Below are positions 40,444-48,922 of a stretch of DNA of 64,000 nucleotides, one piece after another (the first letter of the stretch is position 1; each line of letters starts with the position of its first letter). The stretch comes from Thermoanaerobacterium saccharolyticum. GTDB lineage: Bacteria > Bacillota > Thermoanaerobacteria > Thermoanaerobacterales > Thermoanaerobacteraceae. The position numbers were made by a program, and so were the translations under genes. The notes under the pieces were generated by a model. The model did not search any database. It saw only the letters and a list, made by a program, of their open reading frames with translations, and was not told where the DNA came from. The stretch covers positions 1 through 64,000 of the forward strand of contig NZ_BBKT01000003.1 in the NCBI RefSeq assembly GCF_000747665.1. Direction: 5' to 3'.

Positions 40444-40708
40444 AACTCATTGTTGAATTAATAAATTTATAAATTGACCAGATGGCATCAACATTGATTT
40501 TTAGAGCAATTTGGTTTATGCTATAAAAGTAATTTTTTATTTAGCACATCGTGGTGATAAATTGTAAAACTCAAGTCTAAATGATATTCTTTTGTAACAA
40601 TATCTGAACTTATGAAAGCTTATCAATAGTCAACACTACTGTAGAACTCGTATTTTTTTTAATTTTTTTGTACAAACTATATTCACATCATCTTTCTGAT
40701 AAAATTTT

Positions 40709-40746
40709 AAAAGGCTTCTACACTTTCTCTCGTGTAGAAGCCTTGA
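40709..40746 (-). terminator. glnB terminator
   Basis: AAGGCTTCTACAC (40711-40723) and GTGTAGAAGCCTT (40732-40744) form a perfect 13-bp stem. On the minus strand TTTTAAAATTTT follows, after the P-II gene. Confidence 0.9.
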
Positions 40747-40762
40747 TAATTTCACTAAATCT

Positions 40763-41101
40763 TTATATCGCTTTTTCTCCGCGTTCACCGGTTCTTATCC
40801 TTATGGCGTCTTGTATGTCGTATATGAATATCTTTCCATCGCCTACATTGCCTGTTCTTGCAACTTTTGTAACAGCATCTACGATGTTTTCAACACTTCC
40901 ATCTTCTGTCACAATTTCAATTTTAACTTTAGGAAGGAGGCTTATCTCAATTTCCGCTCCTCTGTAAATCTCTTTTTTGCCTTTCTGATGTCCACATCCA
41001 AAAACCTGTGACACCGTCATTCCATGTATTTTAAGCTTATTAAGTTCCGCCTTTACATCTTCTAAAACATCTGGTCTTATTATACATTCAACTTTCTTCA
41101 T
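40763..41101 (-). CDS. glnB: P-II family nitrogen regulator
   Basis: 112 aa, from the ATG giving MKKVECIIRPD. P-II trimers sense ATP/ADP and 2-oxoglutarate and control ammonium transporters and nitrogen enzymes. The T-loop reads KKEIYRGAEIEISLLPK: the usual uridylylated Tyr51 of RGAEY is Ile here, while the preceding Tyr is kept. The B and C loops (TGNVGDGKIFI, IRTGERGEKAI) are normal. It would naturally follow the amtB genes, from which an IS110 element now separates it. Confidence 0.92.
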   Translation of the reverse strand: MKKVECIIRPDVLEDVKAELNKLKIHGMTVSQVFGCGHQKGKKEIYRGAEIEISLLPKVKIEIVTEDGSVENIVDAVTKVARTGNVGDGKIFIYDIQDAIRIRTGERGEKAI

Positions 41102-41130
41102 TATTATAATCATTCCTTTCGCTTCGCTCA

Positions 41131-41157
41131 AGGCACAAAACGTAATGAAATGTGCCA
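41131..41157 (-). promoter_or_regulatory. hairpin upstream of glnB
   Basis: GGCACA (41132-41137) and TGTGCC (41151-41156) form an inverted repeat about 30 bases before the glnB start. It has no T tract. Similar hairpins stand before both other cistrons of the ammonium locus. Confidence 0.45.
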
Positions 41158-41195
41158 CTTCGAGCTAATTTTGTTCTATAATTATGTCATAGGGA

Positions 41196-41415
41196 TACCA
41201 GTAAACTACAAATCACGGGGAGGTGAGTGGTTTGCTACACTTACGTAGTGACCGCATTTTTATATGTGTAGATTGTCTTTCCAAGCACAAATAAGTGTGC
41301 TACTGAGCACGTAACCTTATCTTTGTTTAAACATTCTCGTTTAATGCTAGACAATCAGTCAATGCTGTCTATCCCTTTAATTTTTAGAACCTATCGGTTT
41401 AGAAAGGAGTTCCCT
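41196..41415 (+). ncRNA. candidate IS110 bridge RNA locus
   Basis: IS110-group elements encode, upstream of the transposase, a structured bridge RNA whose two loops pair with target and donor DNA. Here GATTGTC (41272-41278) can pair with GACAATC (41350-41356). This encloses a hairpin AGCACA/TGTGCT (about 41284-41301). Other stems are CACT-TACG-AGTG near 41239 and TAGACA/TGTCTA (about 41348-41371). Position and structure fit; the guide loops are not assigned. Confidence 0.45.
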
Positions 41416-42660
41416 ATGGCTTTAAAAATCGTGTATAAAATCTGTTGTGGAATTGATGTACACAAAACCTTTGTGGTTGCATGTATTGCTTCCACTAATT
41501 CTAATGGAATTACCACCTATAAAAGCCATCGCTTTTCTACCTACACGAAGGGTTTAAGAGAGCTGTTACAATGGCTTTTGGACAATAACTGCAAGGATGT
41601 TTGCATGGAATCTACCGGGAAATACTGGATTCCTGTGTTTAATATATTAGAAAGCTCCTGCAACATCATACTTGCACATCCTAAATATGTTAAGGCTATT
41701 CGTGGTAAAAAAACTGACAAGAAAGATGCAAAATGGATTGCTGACCTGTTTAAGCATGATCTTGTTGCCGCTAGCTTTATGCCTCCCGCTGATATTAGAC
41801 AACTTCGTGACTTAATGCGCTATCGCTTTAAGCTTATTTGCTTTATGTCTAGCGAAAAGAACAGACTCCAAAATTGTCTCACGGTTTCTAACATACAGTT
41901 AGGAAACATTGTTTCAGATACTTTCGGTAAAAGTTCTCAAAAGATAATTGATAAGCTTCTAGAAAATCCTCTTGATACTTCCTTTGATATTGGATCTTTA
42001 ATTCATGGTTCTATGCTAAAAAAACTCCCTGAGCTGGAACTCGCTGTTGATGGTTATATTACACCTGAACAAGCTGGAAAATTAAAGATCATCAAAGGAC
42101 ATTTTGAAGATTTGGAATCCCGGAAAGCAGAGTTAGAAAAACTAATTCTTGCGCTCGCTGCGCCTTATCAACAAGAACTAGACATAATTCTAACCGCTCC
42201 ATCGTTTAAAAATATTTTCTCGGCTATTACTGTAATATCTGAAATCGGCGTAAATATGGAGGCTTTTCCTTCAGCGAAACACTTATGCTCATGGGCTGGA
42301 CTCACTCCAACTAACAATGAGAGTGCAGGCAAGAAAAAATCTGTCCGGGTTTCCAAAGCAGGATGTTACATTAAGCCGCTTCTTGTGCAGTGTGCTAACT
42401 CTGTAGTTAAAAGCGAGAAACATCCTGAAATTCGTAACCGCTATTTGCGCATCAAAAAGCGTCGCGGCCACAAGAAAGCAATCATTGCTATTGCAAGAAT
42501 GCTTCTTACAGCATTATACAACATGTTGAAGAAGAAAGAACCATATAATGCTGAATTATATAAAAAATCTGATGCTTTTCCCGCAAAACGCGAGATTACG
42601 GTTGAGCAAGCTATACTATTAGCTCAACTTCAAGGCTATAAAATAAAGCCAGCTATTTAG
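41416..42660 (+). CDS. IS110 family transposase
   Basis: About 414 aa. The N-terminal RuvC-like DEDD domain has GIDVHKTFVV, MESTGKYW and KTDKKDAKWIADL. The C-terminal transposase_20 domain has AVISEIG-like TVISEIGVNMEAF, HLCSWAGLTPTNNESAGK with the catalytic Ser, and the helix HPEIRNRYLRIKKRRGHKKA. The start is the ATG at 41416 behind AAAGGAG; the open frame to the left is not needed. It appears intact and so possibly active. Confidence 0.95.
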   Translation: MALKIVYKICCGIDVHKTFVVACIASTNSNGITTYKSHRFSTYTKGLRELLQWLLDNNCKDVCMESTGKYWIPVFNILESSCNIILAHPKYVKAIRGKKTDKKDAKWIADLFKHDLVAASFMPPADIRQLRDLMRYRFKLICFMSSEKNRLQNCLTVSNIQLGNIVSDTFGKSSQKIIDKLLENPLDTSFDIGSLIHGSMLKKLPELELAVDGYITPEQAGKLKIIKGHFEDLESRKAELEKLILALAAPYQQELDIILTAPSFKNIFSAITVISEIGVNMEAFPSAKHLCSWAGLTPTNNESAGKKKSVRVSKAGCYIKPLLVQCANSVVKSEKHPEIRNRYLRIKKRRGHKKAIIAIARMLLTALYNMLKKKEPYNAELYKKSDAFPAKREITVEQAILLAQLQGYKIKPAI

Positions 42661-42694
42661 CATTAACACTTACTTCGATATTTAATTTTTAAAA

Positions 42695-42716
42695 AGTCAT
42701 CAAAAGATGGCTTGTT
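42695..42716 (+). terminator. hairpin after the transposase
   Basis: AAGTCATC-AAAA-GATGGCTT followed by GTTTG, about 35 bases after the transposase stop; probably inside or at the end of the IS. Confidence 0.5.
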
Positions 42717-42758
42717 TGCTATGCCATTTTATTCTTATTGCAATTTGTACTTTTAATT

Positions 42759-44354
42759 TCAACCTTTTACCCCCTTGCTTAGTACAATATCATCTAAAAC
42801 TTGTGGACTTTTTATATTTTTTTCAATCACACCATCCGAGTACACAACAGGCGTCAATTGGAAATCAGGATATGCTAAAACGCCCATCTCCGGCAAATCA
42901 AGCCCTGCGATCTCGTCTTCCGGTTTGACTCTTATACCCATTATAGCATCAAGAGCTTTGTAGAACAAGTAGCTTAATCCAAATCCGTATACGACTATTA
43001 CTACCATATCAATAAGCTGTGCCCAAAGTTGACCTGTACTGCCATAGAGTATTCCTGTTACAGCACCTTGTACTCCATTGAGCCCTGCACCATATGTGCC
43101 ATCTGCAAATATACCAACGCTTAAAATACCCCACAAGCCGTTTACACCGTGTACTGAAAAAGCTCCTACCGGATCATCTATCTTTAGTTTATTTTCAACA
43201 AAAGCAACAGATACGCAAACCAAGATGCCAGCCACTGCACCTATTATAAAAGCTGATATGCCATTTACGAATGCACATGGAGCTGTTATCGCCACAAGTC
43301 CAGCAAGGGCACCATTGCACATCATAGACGGATCAGGCTTTCCATATTTAATCCACATATAAAACATTGCAACAAGTCCTCCTACAGCACCGGCGATCAT
43401 GGTATTTGTTGCAACAACCGCTAGCCTTAAATCCGTTCCATTAAGTGTAGAACCTGCATTAAATGCAAACCATCCAAAGAAAAGTATGATCGTACCAAGA
43501 ATAGCCATTGGAATGTCATGGCCCGGTATTGCCACAGGTGTACCATCTTTCTTGAATTTTCCTATCCTCGGTCCTATGACCATCGCTCCTGCAAGTGCCA
43601 TCATGCCCCCCATTGCATGAACGACACCAGAACCTGCAAAATCAATTACTCCATTCCCGAGTCCAAGTTTGGCTCCAAGCTGTGAAAGCCATCCTCCTCC
43701 CCAGACCCAACCACCATAGATTGGATAATACACCATTGAAACGAAAAACGACCCGATAACAACCGCTAAAAATTTAACTCTTTCCGCCATCGCTCCTGTA
43801 GGAATGGTTACCGTTGTATCCATAAATACCATCTCAAAGAAGAACAAAGCATACACACCTACGTCATACGTTCCGCCACTTGATAAGAAGAATCCGTTAA
43901 GTCCTAGTAAATTCCATCCTCCTATGCTTAGTGCGTGGTTCAAAGGCGCTGTACCGCCAAGGCTTGAAAAGGCTCCTGAACCTCCCATCATAAATGCAAA
44001 ACCTGTTAGGAAAAATCCAACAGTACCTACTAAAAATACCATAAGATTCATAGCCATAGTGTGCATTGCATTTTTAGCCTGTGTAAAGCCTGTTTCAACA
44101 AGTGCAAATCCAGCTTGAAAGAAGAATATCAAAAATGCAGTCAACATTACCCATACAAAGTTAATCCCAAGCTTATTCTTTGCAACCTGTGTAGCTACTT
44201 CTTCTAGTGTAGGCTTACCTGCAACTGCGCTTGTAATGTCCTTTGCAGTGCCAAGATTCGCTCCCGTTGGATCGCCACCAGCAGCATATACCACCCCTAC
44301 TGTCATTGCCAAAAGTAATGCAACTACAATACCTATTACAATTTTCCTTTTCAT
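42759..44354 (-). CDS. amt: ammonium transporter, long form
   Basis: About 531 aa, longer than a typical Amt. It begins with a signal-like segment (KIVIGIVVALLLAMTVGVVYA) and a 45-residue extracytoplasmic lead, then 11 or so membrane helices with WVMLTAFLIFFFQAGFALVE, FAGSGVVHAMGGMMALAGA and the twin-His region DDPVGAFSVHGVNGLWGIL. The cytoplasmic tail is long and acidic (RVKPEDEIAGLDLPEMG). The start is the ATG behind GGAGGTG. Natural regulator partner: the P-II protein beyond the IS110 element. Confidence 0.93.
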   Translation of the reverse strand: MKRKIVIGIVVALLLAMTVGVVYAAGGDPTGANLGTAKDITSAVAGKPTLEEVATQVAKNKLGINFVWVMLTAFLIFFFQAGFALVETGFTQAKNAMHTMAMNLMVFLVGTVGFFLTGFAFMMGGSGAFSSLGGTAPLNHALSIGGWNLLGLNGFFLSSGGTYDVGVYALFFFEMVFMDTTVTIPTGAMAERVKFLAVVIGSFFVSMVYYPIYGGWVWGGGWLSQLGAKLGLGNGVIDFAGSGVVHAMGGMMALAGAMVIGPRIGKFKKDGTPVAIPGHDIPMAILGTIILFFGWFAFNAGSTLNGTDLRLAVVATNTMIAGAVGGLVAMFYMWIKYGKPDPSMMCNGALAGLVAITAPCAFVNGISAFIIGAVAGILVCVSVAFVENKLKIDDPVGAFSVHGVNGLWGILSVGIFADGTYGAGLNGVQGAVTGILYGSTGQLWAQLIDMVVIVVYGFGLSYLFYKALDAIMGIRVKPEDEIAGLDLPEMGVLAYPDFQLTPVVYSDGVIEKNIKSPQVLDDIVLSKGVKG

Positions 44355-44380
44355 AAAAAGCACCTCCAGATTTTTAATTT

Positions 44381-44626
44381 TTATATTCTTTTAAAATTCC
44401 TGATTGAAAACTTTTTGTCTTTTATACTTTTTGAAAGATTGCGAATTCTCACAAAATAAATTAATACAAGGTAGACGATGGGCAATCCCATTATGAATGC
44501 TGGCACGTGATTTGAAAAAATTAATATTGTATTATGCATTGAAATACTGTACAATATAAACGCCAAACTTAAAATTAAAATTATTGTATTTAGTGTGTAT
44601 AAAATGATGATAGACATTTTTTTCAC
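44381..44626 (-). CDS. small membrane protein between two amt genes
   Basis: 81 aa, GTG start behind GGAGGTGAT. Two hydrophobic segments (IIILYTLNTIILILSLAFIL and AFIMGLPIVYLVLIYFV) and a basic C-terminus. No family recognised. It is 17 bases upstream of the long amt gene in the same transcript, so a role with the transporter is possible. Confidence 0.65.
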   Translation of the reverse strand: MKKMSIIILYTLNTIILILSLAFILYSISMHNTILIFSNHVPAFIMGLPIVYLVLIYFVRIRNLSKSIKDKKFSIRNFKRI

Positions 44627-44652
44627 CTATATCATCACCTCCTTCTAAAAAT

Positions 44653-44688
44653 AAAGGTGCTTATATCTTAACAGATTAAGCACCTTTG
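44653..44688 (-). promoter_or_regulatory. terminator-type hairpin before the small protein-amt unit
   Basis: AAAGGTGCTTA and TAAGCACCTTT form a stem with an internal ATCT/AGAT extension, then TTATTTTT on the minus strand, immediately before the ribosome site of the 81-aa protein. It looks like a leader attenuator rather than an end-of-operon signal. Confidence 0.6.
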
Positions 44689-44699
44689 CTTCTTAAATT

Positions 44700-44745
44700 T
44701 GCCAAATAAATTATTCATTTTTAAATAAATTATATTTATTTGGCA
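44700..44745. terminator. palindromic hairpin after the upstream amt gene
   Basis: TGCCAAATAAAT and ATTTATTTGGCA form a 12-bp stem about 30 bases after the amt stop at 44776. Confidence 0.6.
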
Positions 44746-44775
44746 GCATTTATTATTTATTTTAAAGCTCTTAAC

Positions 44776-46098
44776 TTATTGATTAAAGTCAATAGCTTTA
44801 AAGCCTATGTTATACGCTTCTTCACCGTGTTCAACTATGTCAAGACCTAATTCCTCTTCTTCTTTAGTAACTCTAAGCTCCATAAATAAGCTTATAAATT
44901 TCAGTATTATGAATGACATAAGTCCTGCAAAGATGTAAGTCGCAACAACTCCTGTAAGCTGAATAAGCAATTGATTCGGATTGCCGTAAAATAAGCCATT
45001 TGCACCTGCAGGATTTATAGCTTTCGTAGCAAATAGACCTGTTGCCAATGCACCCCATGTACCTCCAACACCGTGTATTCCAAATGCGTCAAGCGAATCA
45101 TCATATCCAATCTTATGTTTAATGTAATTGACAGATATAAAGCATATTATACCTGATACAACACCTATTGCAATTGCTGAAACGGCTGTAACATAACCTG
45201 ACGCTGGTGTAATTGCAACAAGTCCTGCTACAGCGCCGCTTACAGCACCTAGTAGTGTCGGTTTGCCGCTTACTTTCCATTCAGTTAATACCCATCCTAT
45301 GGATGCAGCAGCAGCAGCAGTATTTGTCACAACAAATGCATTAACCGCTATGCCATTTACAGATAAAGCACTCCCTGCATTAAATCCAAACCAACCAAAC
45401 CACAAGAATGCTGCTCCCATCAAAACCATCGGCATGTGATGCGGTACCATCTTTGCATTCTTTCTCTTACCAAGAATTAAGGCTGCTACAAGACCTGATA
45501 CGCCAGAGCTTATGTGAACGACGGTGCCACCTGCAAAATCCAATGCACCTAAGTCTCTAAGCCATCCGCCGTTTCCCCACACCCAATGTGCAAGCGGATC
45601 ATATACTAAAGTCGTCCAAAGCAATGTAAATATTATAAATGCTGAAAATTTCATCCTTTCTGCAAATGCACCAGTTATTAAAGCAGGTGTTATTATAGCA
45701 AACATCAATTGATATACCATAAACGCTAGAAGTGGTATCGTAGATGAATAAGTACTGTCGGGTCCAAGACCGATGTTATTAAGTCCAGCCCAATGTAAAT
45801 TGCCTATCAAGTGATTTATATCACCACTAAAAGATAATGAAAATCCAAATAATACCCATTGTACAGAAATAAGTGCAATAATAGTAAAACTTTGCATCAT
45901 TATGCTTATGACATTTTTCCCATTAACCATACCGCCATAGAAAAATGCTAATCCTGGCGTCATGATCATGACTAAAGCAGCCGAAAATAATATGAATGCG
46001 GTATCTCCTGTATCAATCTTTCCTGCTGCGGCAAAAGCTATATTTGGTATCAACATTGATAGTGCAATAATAGCTGGAATTAGTATTCTTTTTTTCAT
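44776..46098 (-). CDS. amtB: ammonium transporter
   Basis: About 440 aa, a standard Amt: signal-like N-terminus (RILIPAIIALSMLIPNIAFA), DTAFILFSAALVMIMTPGLAFFYGG, DFAGGTVVHISSGVSG, and the second pore His in DSLDAFGIHGVGGTWG. The ATG at 46098 follows AAAAGGAGG. It is the first of two amt genes in tandem; the two differ strongly in length and tail, so they are paralogues, not a recent duplication. Confidence 0.95.
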   Translation of the reverse strand: MKKRILIPAIIALSMLIPNIAFAAAGKIDTGDTAFILFSAALVMIMTPGLAFFYGGMVNGKNVISIMMQSFTIIALISVQWVLFGFSLSFSGDINHLIGNLHWAGLNNIGLGPDSTYSSTIPLLAFMVYQLMFAIITPALITGAFAERMKFSAFIIFTLLWTTLVYDPLAHWVWGNGGWLRDLGALDFAGGTVVHISSGVSGLVAALILGKRKNAKMVPHHMPMVLMGAAFLWFGWFGFNAGSALSVNGIAVNAFVVTNTAAAAASIGWVLTEWKVSGKPTLLGAVSGAVAGLVAITPASGYVTAVSAIAIGVVSGIICFISVNYIKHKIGYDDSLDAFGIHGVGGTWGALATGLFATKAINPAGANGLFYGNPNQLLIQLTGVVATYIFAGLMSFIILKFISLFMELRVTKEEEELGLDIVEHGEEAYNIGFKAIDFNQ

Positions 46099-46127
46099 AT
46101 AGTTTCCTCCTTTTAATAATAACAAAA

Positions 46128-46180
46128 GAAAACGCTCTAATACACAGGAATCACCTATGAATTAAAGCGCCTTTGCTCTG
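46128..46180 (-). promoter_or_regulatory. leader hairpin before amtB
   Basis: On the minus strand CGCTTTAAT pairs with ATTAGAGCG around an inner AGG/CCT stem; TTTTCTTTT follows, then the ribosome site. It is the same layout as before the 81-aa gene. The rest of 46181-46254 is AT-rich with no gene. Confidence 0.55.
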
Positions 46181-46254
46181 TCAATTTAAAGTAACAATAT
46201 TTATTTTAGTTATATTATACTATATTTTTCAAATATGTCAATATAAAATTTTTG

Positions 46255-46307
46255 CCCTAGTTTTACAAGAAATTTTTAATTAGCATAACCCGAAACCATT
46301 TATATTA
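46255..46307. repeat. 53-bp imperfect direct repeat, copy A
   Basis: Starts CCCTAGTTTTACAAG and matches copy B at 47624-47676 in about 45 of 53 positions. It lies after the glycerol dehydrogenase gene. Confidence 0.8.
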
Positions 46308-46396
46308 TTTTGGATACCTATATATCTTAATGAATGGCATCTTAAAAAATCATAATGTGATTAATAGCTGATCCAATTAATAGCACATATAGATCT

Positions 46397-47503
46397 TTAT
46401 CTAGATCTCTTATTTTTGTACATTTTCCCTATCGCATCAGCGGAAAGGATAGCAGCATAAACATCTGTAGCAACAACTTTAAAGGGCATATTGTGAATAG
46501 TTTCATCAGGGGCACAGGAAGCTTCTGCAACTTTTTTAATCTTTTCATAATTAATTTCTTTAATCCCAATATCTTCTAATGTAACAGGAAGTCCAACACT
46601 CAAACAAAACTCCACTACTTCCTCAATCTCCTCTAAAGAACTATTTTCAAGCACCAACTGTACCAATGTTCCAAAAGCTACTTTTTCACCGTGATATAAT
46701 TGGTGACATTCTTCAACAACAGTAAATCCATTGTGTATGGCATGAGCAGCAGCAAGTCCACCACTTTCAAAACCTATTCCACTTAAATATGTATTAGCTT
46801 CTACTATGTTTTCAACAGCTTTTGTGACAGTTTTATTTTCAACAGCAAGTTTTGCTTTTAATCCATCTTCAAGTAAAGTATCATAGCAAAGTTTGGCCAG
46901 TACCATTGCAGCTTTTGTAGATTTTGCTCCAGCCATCGTAGATGCATTAGAACGTAGACATGCTCTTGCTTCAAAATAAGTAGCCAGAGCGTCACCCATT
47001 CCAGCAACGAGAAGTCTCGCAGGTGCATTAGCTATAATTTCAGTATCTACAAGCACTAAATCAGGATTTTTAGGAAGCAAAAGATACTTACTAAAGATTC
47101 CCTCACTTGTGTATATTACAGATAATGCACTACAAGGGGCATCTGTTGAAGCTATAGTAGGAACTATAACTACCGGAATATTTTCGTAATAAGCAACGGC
47201 TTTTACAGTATCAAATATTTTCCCACCACCAATACCAACTATAACATCAGAGTTTGTTTTCTTAACAAAATTTCTAAGTCTTTTGATTTCTTCTTCACAA
47301 CATTCTCCGCCAAATGATTCAAAACAAAGCGAAATCTCTGTGTTGGAGAAGCTTTCTTCAATTATAGATTTTGTTCTAATAATACCATTACTACTAGAAA
47401 TAACAAGAAAATTCTTCCCTAAAGATTTTGTATGTTCGCTAATTCTTCTAAGTTCTCCATTTCCTTGTACATATTTCGAAGGGCCTATTATAGCTTTTGT
47501 CAT
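46397..47503 (-). CDS. gldA: glycerol dehydrogenase
   Basis: About 368 aa, NAD-dependent group III (zinc) dehydrogenase converting glycerol to dihydroxyacetone. Motifs: GIGGGKIFDTVKAVAYY, VPTIASTDAPCSALSVIY, GMGDALATYFEARAC with the metal Asp, ESGGLAAAHAIHNGF and YHGEKVAFG with metal His residues. The ATG at 47503 follows AAGGAG. No dihydroxyacetone kinase is adjacent. The gene sits between two direct repeats and next to IS debris. Confidence 0.93.
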   Translation of the reverse strand: MTKAIIGPSKYVQGNGELRRISEHTKSLGKNFLVISSSNGIIRTKSIIEESFSNTEISLCFESFGGECCEEEIKRLRNFVKKTNSDVIVGIGGGKIFDTVKAVAYYENIPVVIVPTIASTDAPCSALSVIYTSEGIFSKYLLLPKNPDLVLVDTEIIANAPARLLVAGMGDALATYFEARACLRSNASTMAGAKSTKAAMVLAKLCYDTLLEDGLKAKLAVENKTVTKAVENIVEANTYLSGIGFESGGLAAAHAIHNGFTVVEECHQLYHGEKVAFGTLVQLVLENSSLEEIEEVVEFCLSVGLPVTLEDIGIKEINYEKIKKVAEASCAPDETIHNMPFKVVATDVYAAILSADAIGKMYKNKRSR

Positions 47504-47623
47504 CGTTAACAACTCCTTCAACTCAAATGTATTATATAAAATTTGTTAAATATATAACATATTATATACATAAAATTTACATGAGTCAATATAATTAGGG
47601 AATTTGTTAGTATCAAGTAGTTA

Positions 47624-47676
47624 CCCTAGTTTTGCAGCAAATTTTTAAATAGAATAATCTGAAACCATTTATTTTA
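47624..47676. repeat. 53-bp imperfect direct repeat, copy B
   Basis: Starts CCCTAGTTTTGCAGC. It lies upstream of the glycerol dehydrogenase gene and 40-50 bases before the transposase remnant, so the repeat may be the flank of that element. A TCAATATAA shared further upstream of both copies suggests the homology is longer, with gaps. Confidence 0.8.
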
Positions 47677-47711
47677 CTGATGATTCTTAGTAAAATTTTT
47701 TTAAATTTTTG

Positions 47712-48360
47712 TGACTTAGAGTAAAGCTGGCAGTTACATACGAAGGTTGGAAAAAACGCAATCCAGGAAAAGATGACGAATACGTAGTTATAAATAAGAG
47801 AGTTGTGGCGGGATTTATGGAACCTGAAGAGTTTGCCGATTTACTGGAGGCTAGTATAAATGAAGAATATGATACAGAAAAAATTGTGGTAAAGGTATTA
47901 AACGGTGATAAAGCAAAGTGGATAAAGAAATGTGCTGATATAGCACCAATGTACTATCAACTAGACAGATTTCATGTATTTAAAGCAATAATACGACAAA
48001 AGTGAAGCAAAAAAGATATTGCGTTTGATCAAAGGGTGTAACGTAGAAAAAGCTCTAGAATGCATAGAGAAGCTCAAATACAAATGTGTAGGAGAGCATG
48101 AAAAGGTAAAAAAAAAGCTCGAACAGCTAGAAGAGTAATCTGAGGAGCAATTTTGATGGCTTAATTATATACATAAAAGGAATAATGTAAAATTTCCAGA
48201 TCCCCCAGAAGACATATACTATCGCAATTTAGGAACAATGGAGCATCAAATATGTGACATACTATCATTAAAAATGAAAGGCGAAAAAATGAGCTGGAGC
48301 AAAGCAGGAGCAAATAATATATACAAGATTCTTGCCTTAAAAGCAAGTGGATTAATGTAA
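47712..48360 (+). pseudogene. ISLre2/UPF0236-type transposase remnant
   Basis: Several pieces of one transposase are visible in different frames. They are KLAVTYEGWKKRNPGKDDEY and VVAGFMEPEEFADLL (47712-48000), then LRLIKGCNVEKALECIEKL (48015-48140), then the C-terminus YYRNLGTMEHQICDILSLK with KMSWSKAGANNIYKIL (48200-48360). The N-terminus and inner parts are missing and frames are broken. The C-terminus ends exactly where truncated folT begins on the other strand. Confidence 0.8.
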
Positions 48361-48569
48361 TACCCAACCATATCACCTGCAGCACCTACTATACCTCCCG
48401 CTGTAGGTCCAAACATTATACCTGCAAGAATCACAGGCAATGCACCAAAACCAATTCTTATACCTTCAATACCGCCAATAGCTATTCTAATACTGGCTAT
48501 TCTTCTTAAATCTATGTTTAAGCTGATCAACACTGCCAGAAAAACCAGTTTTCGCGTATTCTTTTTTCA
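48358..48569 (-). pseudogene. folT: truncated folate ECF transporter S component
   Basis: The N-terminal 70 residues of a FolT-like membrane protein: LVFLAVLISLNIDLRRI, then IEGIRIGFGALPVILAGIMFGPTAGGIVGAAGDMVGYY split over two segments of the usual FolT pattern. The start (ATG 48569, MKKEYAK, behind GAGG) is out of frame by one base near 48552. The remainder is replaced by transposase sequence, so the open frame 48246-48533 is a chimera. Confidence 0.7.
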
Positions 48570-48617
48570 TTAAACAAGCCTCACTACCATATTATCGATA
48601 CAGTGAAATTATTATAC

Positions 48618-48660
48618 AAAAAAGACTACTACAATAGTAGCATAAAGTCTATATATCATC
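48618..48660 (-). terminator. hairpin with T tract in the folT leader
   Basis: Minus-strand AGACT...CTACT-ATTGT-AGTAG TCT followed by six T, about 50 bases before the folT start. It may be a leader terminator. The rest of 48661-48730 is AT-rich without genes. Confidence 0.45.
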
Positions 48661-48732
48661 AATACTCCCAAAATAAAGGTTTAATACTTTAATAATATCA
48701 GATTAATTGCTTTTTTATTTTTATATAATAGA

Positions 48733-48765
48733 AAAAGGCACGATATTATCATGCCTAATTTTTAT
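48733..48765 (-). terminator. terminator downstream of the pyrimidine operon
   Basis: GGCA(C)GAT / ATC(A)TGCC at 48737-48755, with five T on the minus strand; about 160 bases after the amidase stop. Confidence 0.7.
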
Positions 48766-48922
48766 CATATACATTTGTTTTGCAATATTAGATGTTTTTC
48801 GATAATTTTTCTAAAAGCAAAAAATTGAAGGAATTATGATGTACAATTGTTCTTTACTTTACATTCCTTATTATGGCAATATTACTGATATATGGCGTTT
48901 GCAAAACTCGACATATTACTTT

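Larger units (their letters stand above)
41190..42720 (+). mobile_element. IS110 family insertion sequence (boundaries approximate)
   Basis: One transposase gene with about 220 bases of noncoding sequence on its 5' side and about 60-100 bases on its 3' side, inserted between amtB and glnB. IS110 elements lack terminal inverted repeats and target duplications, so I cannot fix the ends; the left end is after 41157 and the right end before 42757. The 5' noncoding part is the likely bridge-RNA locus. Confidence 0.8.

Noticed and set aside
48246-48533. A 95-codon open frame as an intact membrane protein
   Set aside because: The first part is truncated folT and the second is the reverse complement of transposase codons.
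48661-48700. Possible tetrahydrofolate riboswitch upstream of folT
   Set aside because: GGAGTATTGATGA loosely resembles the 5' start of that aptamer, but the 3' partner and core are absent.
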